From positions 1 through 44,757 of the forward strand of contig NZ_NHPP01000030.1 in the NCBI RefSeq assembly GCF_002838835.1: a stretch of DNA of 44,757 nt, given 5' to 3'. The translations under genes and the position numbers were made by a program. The notes beneath the pieces are model-generated. The model was not told the DNA's origin. It did not search any database and worked only from the letters and a program-made list of their open reading frames with translations. Shown piece after piece: positions 42,701 to 44,757 of this stretch; positions within the stretch are counted from its first letter, which is position 1; each line of letters opens with the position of its first letter. This DNA is from Siphonobacter sp. SORGH_AS_0500. Its GTDB lineage: Bacteria > Bacteroidota > Bacteroidia > Cytophagales > Spirosomataceae.

Positions 42701-43626
42701 AGCGATTCCCCTTTTTTTACCCGCCGAAAAGCCGCTTCCTGCGAAGCATCCATTGGGAAAGGCGTTAAGATGTCGGCCTCACGTATTTTTTTGGAAAGAT
42801 GGTCCGTGACTTCTGATTGAAACGGTGAAAATTTATCGGCCTCAACCCGCTGTAATAAGCTCTCATAATCACGAACGAGGTACGAACCTGCCTGTGGGAA
42901 AATGCCTATAATGGCATGCGGTACTAACCGCAACTCGCCAGATCGTTCCGTTCTTTCGAGATCACTTTTCAGTAGTTTCGGAAAAAATTGCAGTTGATCT
43001 TCAAATAAATCGGAGTTGTAATTAAGCTTAAGTGGTGTTGTTTTTAGCCATTCGTACAATTCCGTACGGAAATGCAGTGAATCCTTGGGAAAATCTTCAA
43101 AGTCTTTTTCAAAAACTTCTTCCAGTACTTTCAGCCCATTGAAATGAGCGTAAGCCATTGCTAGGGAGCGATTCAGCACCAGCGGCTCATCCCGACGATC
43201 CATCACCCACTGGTTTTGAGGATTTACTCGCAGGCCCACTGGCCAGAAAAGCAGAGGAGCCCGAACGACGGTTCCGTCAGCGAACTTCCCCTGAACCAGG
43301 GGCCAGCCCAGGTATAAATCTTCGGTTCCTCGCTCAGCTTCAATGAAACTGGCTGTGCGGGCAATGAGTCGCAGGCGGCGGGAGATGTCGTTGACTTTCT
43401 GGTCACGCGGGTCAAGCACTTCGCACAGCGGCAGACTACTCTTTCCGGCAATGCACCCTTTGATAAGATGAAACGAAGAAGACCCAGAAAGGAAATCCAG
43501 TTCATGAATATCCAGAAATTGTTCTTTAGGCAGGGATAAAAGCACTAAAGAACGGTTTCTTGGGCTCAAGTTTACCAGCCGTCGCTGAAAAATTCGTAAG
43601 CTATTTTTCGACCAGAACGAATTCAT
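39724..43626 (-). CDS. Large superfamily I helicase/AAA protein (Upf1-like, COG1112 type)
   Basis: 1300 residues from the ATG at 43626 (MNSFWSKNSL); the frame is open further to 43683. The N-terminal 290 residues resemble DUF4011-type regions (RRLVNLSPRNRSLVLLSL, GWPLVQGKF, PLLFWPVGL). Walker A is GPPGTGKS (313-320). A long coiled or helical insert spans about 400-900, followed by Walker B FDEASQ, GDSKQLQPSD, GHYRSRS, and the final motifs VQGDERDVI and NRLNVAITRAR. It should unwind or translocate on nucleic acid. Such proteins serve in RNA metabolism and in defence islands; neighbours here give no defence context. It is monocistronic. Confidence 0.85.
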   Translation of the reverse strand: MNSFWSKNSLRIFQRRLVNLSPRNRSLVLLSLPKEQFLDIHELDFLSGSSSFHLIKGCIAGKSSLPLCEVLDPRDQKVNDISRRLRLIARTASFIEAERGTEDLYLGWPLVQGKFADGTVVRAPLLFWPVGLRVNPQNQWVMDRRDEPLVLNRSLAMAYAHFNGLKVLEEVFEKDFEDFPKDSLHFRTELYEWLKTTPLKLNYNSDLFEDQLQFFPKLLKSDLERTERSGELRLVPHAIIGIFPQAGSYLVRDYESLLQRVEADKFSPFQSEVTDHLSKKIREADILTPFPMDASQEAAFRRVKKGESLVVQGPPGTGKSQLICNLIADFTAQGKRVLVVSQKRAALDTVYDRLSRAHWQDFAANLHDFQHDRKSLYTQITGQIDRIDEYKRLNTSLDAILLDREFTQHSNQIDRIQEELDDFKKALFDTSACGVSAKELYLTSDPDKPRIELQDLYQSFPLHSLEETTQKLKRYESYQSRIGQNHPWQDRQDFSVFTFQDVPAIKSTVLEIPAAIEQITQQIQAFLGRKVSWAEVRSLQKEERALVRLLKEFTPEREIWVRRLHYRQISDWKEWPVRMQIEQLINQGIASESFRSSELRPFLETLETAIQARPSLLKWLFFSEKESLQKQASPYGLTLEHTDLQKLRQIVLNRLEVEWLMQQWAEPLHIRVQQEEWSQTRQNWERVTSQVAEASTQYEHIRKSHSLIGELYRFHSESNQTNFADKVSQIIQLLQQLGQKQESWKRYLTASQMDWITQATPQQTSLLLDSLTNDFELLQEFDTLQNQLSPAESEVIKRGAGHELLDTFVNSLKLAWIEHLELKMPLLRSVSGLKMQQMEEDLQQAVLRKQELAGEIGRKQLREQTYQSLEMNRLGNVTTYRDLRHQVTKKRLIWPVRQVLSHFTDEVLTLVPCWLASPETVSAIFPLTEEPFFDLVIFDEASQCFAEQGLPAMFRGKQVVIAGDSKQLQPSDLYRVRLDEDTDDIPELEVTSLLDLMARYLPQVLLQGHYRSRSLDLIEFSNQHFYENRLKLLPDFQEMNRNSGAIHYIKVEGEWKDQQNEPEAAAVVILLQTLTRQEPDLSVGVVTFNSPQQRLLEDKLDITSAQAEPLFIKNLENVQGDERDVIIFSIGYAPNEQGKVSAHFGSLNQIGGENRLNVAITRARQRIYVVTSLWPEQLKVEEAMNEGPRLLKAYLNFARSVSSGEYLPKPLAVQELKSSQLLKDQLERMHPSWVKELPFADLVKKEKTVYEGLILTDDDLYYQSLSSKEAHAYFPMSLQRKGWPYRRIWSRQWWKNRAAD

Positions 43627-43883
43627 GAAAGAGTAATTCAGGAGTAAAATATGCAATTGATGGGCTGGCTGTAAATGAACCATCCTCCCTTAATAAAACC
43701 AAATCCTGGTTCGTTTATCTGCTTTTTCATTATTTGGTAACAAAATACAGAAACCAAGAATAATTATCTATTAATCAGATATTTATATTCTTATCTAAAA
43801 CCCTAATGCTCTTTTTCGGTTTTCATAAAATAATGCAAACTTAGGCTCTTCCGAAATTGGTATGTAATTTCAAGGTTTGAAAC

Positions 43884-43891
43884 CATCTTTG
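43884..43891 (+). promoter_or_regulatory. Possible -7 element upstream of the glycosyltransferase gene
   Basis: CATCTTTG is one base from TAnnTTTG and lies 63 bp before the ATG at 43955. The rest of the 328-bp gap (43627-43954), AT-rich on its left side, shows no gene. Confidence 0.3.
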
Positions 43892-43954
43892 CGACCCACT
43901 GTTTGCCAAATTCAGCCTTGATTTGAGACCTGTCGTTAGTGTCTTTTTCACCTT

Positions 43955-44695
43955 ATGTACAACAATAAAAAAGTAATCGTTGTCATGCCCGCCTACCGGG
44001 CCGCTCTTACCGTAGAACGTACGTATCGGGAAATTCCCTTTGATTTAGTGGATGAAGTGGTTTTGGTTGATGACCATAGCCCTGATAATACCGTTGAAGT
44101 GGCACGTGCACTGGGTATTAAGCATGTCATTCGGCATGATATCAACAAAGGCTACGGCGGTAACCAGAAAACCTGTTACAAAAAAGCCCTGGAATTAGGT
44201 GGTGACATTGTCATCATGCTACACCCCGATTACCAATATACGCCGCTCCTATTGACGGCCATGATTTCCATCATTGGTAACGATTTATATCCGGTAGTGT
44301 TTGGCTCAAGGATTTTAGGAAAAGGAGCGTTGAAAGGTGGTATGCCGATGTACAAATACATTGCCAACCGTTTCCTGACCTTTACGCAGAATGTGCTGTT
44401 GAATCAGAAATTATCTGAATATCATACAGGTTACCGGGCTTTTTCACGCGAGGTACTGGAAAAAGTGCCCTTTGAAAAATGCGACGACGATTTCGTTTTC
44501 GATAATGAAATGATCGCTCAGATTTTCTGGAAAGGATTCGAAATTGCAGAAGTAACCTGTCCAACAAAATACTTTGACGAAGCTTCTTCCATTAACTTCA
44601 TGCGGAGTTCCAAATACGGTTTAGGCGTATTGAGAACGTCATTACTGTACCGCTTCTCGAAATGGGGCTTAGGTAAATGGAAAATTCTGGATTAA
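43955..44695 (+). CDS. Family 2 glycosyltransferase (dolichyl-phosphate mannosyltransferase-like)
   Basis: A 246-residue GT-A enzyme. The N terminus VIVVMPAYRAALTVERTYRE, the EVVLVDDHSPDNT site and the MLHPDYQYTP motif (in place of the usual DADLQ type) give the GT2 family. GSRILGKGALKGG and LSEYHTGYRAFSREVL are typical of the DPM-like branch that transfers a sugar to a lipid carrier. There are no C-terminal membrane helices, so it probably acts at the membrane surface. No partner genes are next to it. A long hairpin ends the window. Confidence 0.9.
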   Translation: MYNNKKVIVVMPAYRAALTVERTYREIPFDLVDEVVLVDDHSPDNTVEVARALGIKHVIRHDINKGYGGNQKTCYKKALELGGDIVIMLHPDYQYTPLLLTAMISIIGNDLYPVVFGSRILGKGALKGGMPMYKYIANRFLTFTQNVLLNQKLSEYHTGYRAFSREVLEKVPFEKCDDDFVFDNEMIAQIFWKGFEIAEVTCPTKYFDEASSINFMRSSKYGLGVLRTSLLYRFSKWGLGKWKILD

Positions 44696-44701
44696 TCGAT
44701 A

Positions 44702-44757
44702 TAGAGTAACAAAAACGGCGAGCTACTTCAGAAATAGCTCGCGTTTTTGTTACTCTA
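44702..44757 (+). terminator. Very long terminator hairpin at the window edge
   Basis: Positions 44702-44725 and 44735-44757 pair over 23 bp with one bulged G and a 9-nt loop; the right arm includes GTTTTTG. It closes the glycosyltransferase gene and ends exactly where the window ends. Confidence 0.85.

Noticed and set aside
39724..43626. Helicase and neighbours as an anti-phage island
   Set aside because: The flanking genes are nuo subunits and a glycosyltransferase; no nuclease, methylase or other defence gene is present to support it.

Overview
The window looks like a chromosomal segment of a Bacteroidota bacterium, probably of the order Cytophagales. The evidence is two type IX secretion (T9SS) C-terminal tails, promoter-like elements of the TTG-N19-TAnnTTTG type, weak Shine-Dalgarno signals, a NuoG lacking its large catalytic-fold domain, and a DUF4296 lipoprotein and ExbB-ExbD-ExbD-TonB cluster typical of that phylum. 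The taxon is inferred from gene content only. I see no tRNA, rRNA, CRISPR array, transposase or prophage.

Layout. 1-1.6 kb: the tail of a T9SS cargo gene, a siroheme-synthase N-domain gene and a uracil-DNA-glycosylase-like gene. 1.6-6 kb: a possible metal-related transport locus, with an ABC ATPase, a NarL-type response regulator and a frameshifted sensor kinase on the minus strand, diverging from an FtsX/MacB-type permease and a DUF3299-like exported protein. 6-7.4 kb: a membrane-anchored neutral-ceramidase-like protein. 7.6-16 kb: a complex I operon, nuoABCDEFGHIJ, that stops at J with a terminator; low-complexity inverted repeats fill the E/F, F/G, G/H and H/I gaps. 16-22 kb: argH, a gamma-carbonic-anhydrase-like protein, a transaldolase-CBS fusion followed by kdsB, adk and obgE. 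22-27 kb: a frameshifted polytopic membrane protein and a large T9SS-exported sialate-O-acetylesterase-like protein. 27-34 kb (minus): exbB-exbD-exbD-tonB-small membrane protein-PstS-like lipoprotein-TPR protein. 34-37.7 kb (minus): rnhB, then a Bat-type set (DUF58, membrane protein, VWA) without an adjacent moxR. 37.7-39.7 kb: a DUF4296 lipoprotein and a second, sequence-divergent nuoABC ending at a strong bidirectional terminator. 39.7-43.6 kb (minus): a 1300-residue superfamily I helicase. 44-44.7 kb: a family 2 glycosyltransferase.

Most noteworthy. (1) A transaldolase/fructose-6-phosphate-aldolase domain is fused to a KdsD-like CBS pair directly upstream of kdsB, which hints at an alternative or regulatory step in arabinose-5-phosphate/KDO supply; its active site keeps the Schiff-base lysine but seems to have lost the catalytic tyrosine. 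(2) The sensor kinase is split exactly at an A_AAA_AAG slippery heptamer. (3) Complex I genes are split into an A-J cluster and an orphan ABC set, with hairpins between genes. (4) Three frameshifts (kinase, nuoI, membrane protein) are each restored by one added base, so a shared technical cause must be excluded before any is read as biology.
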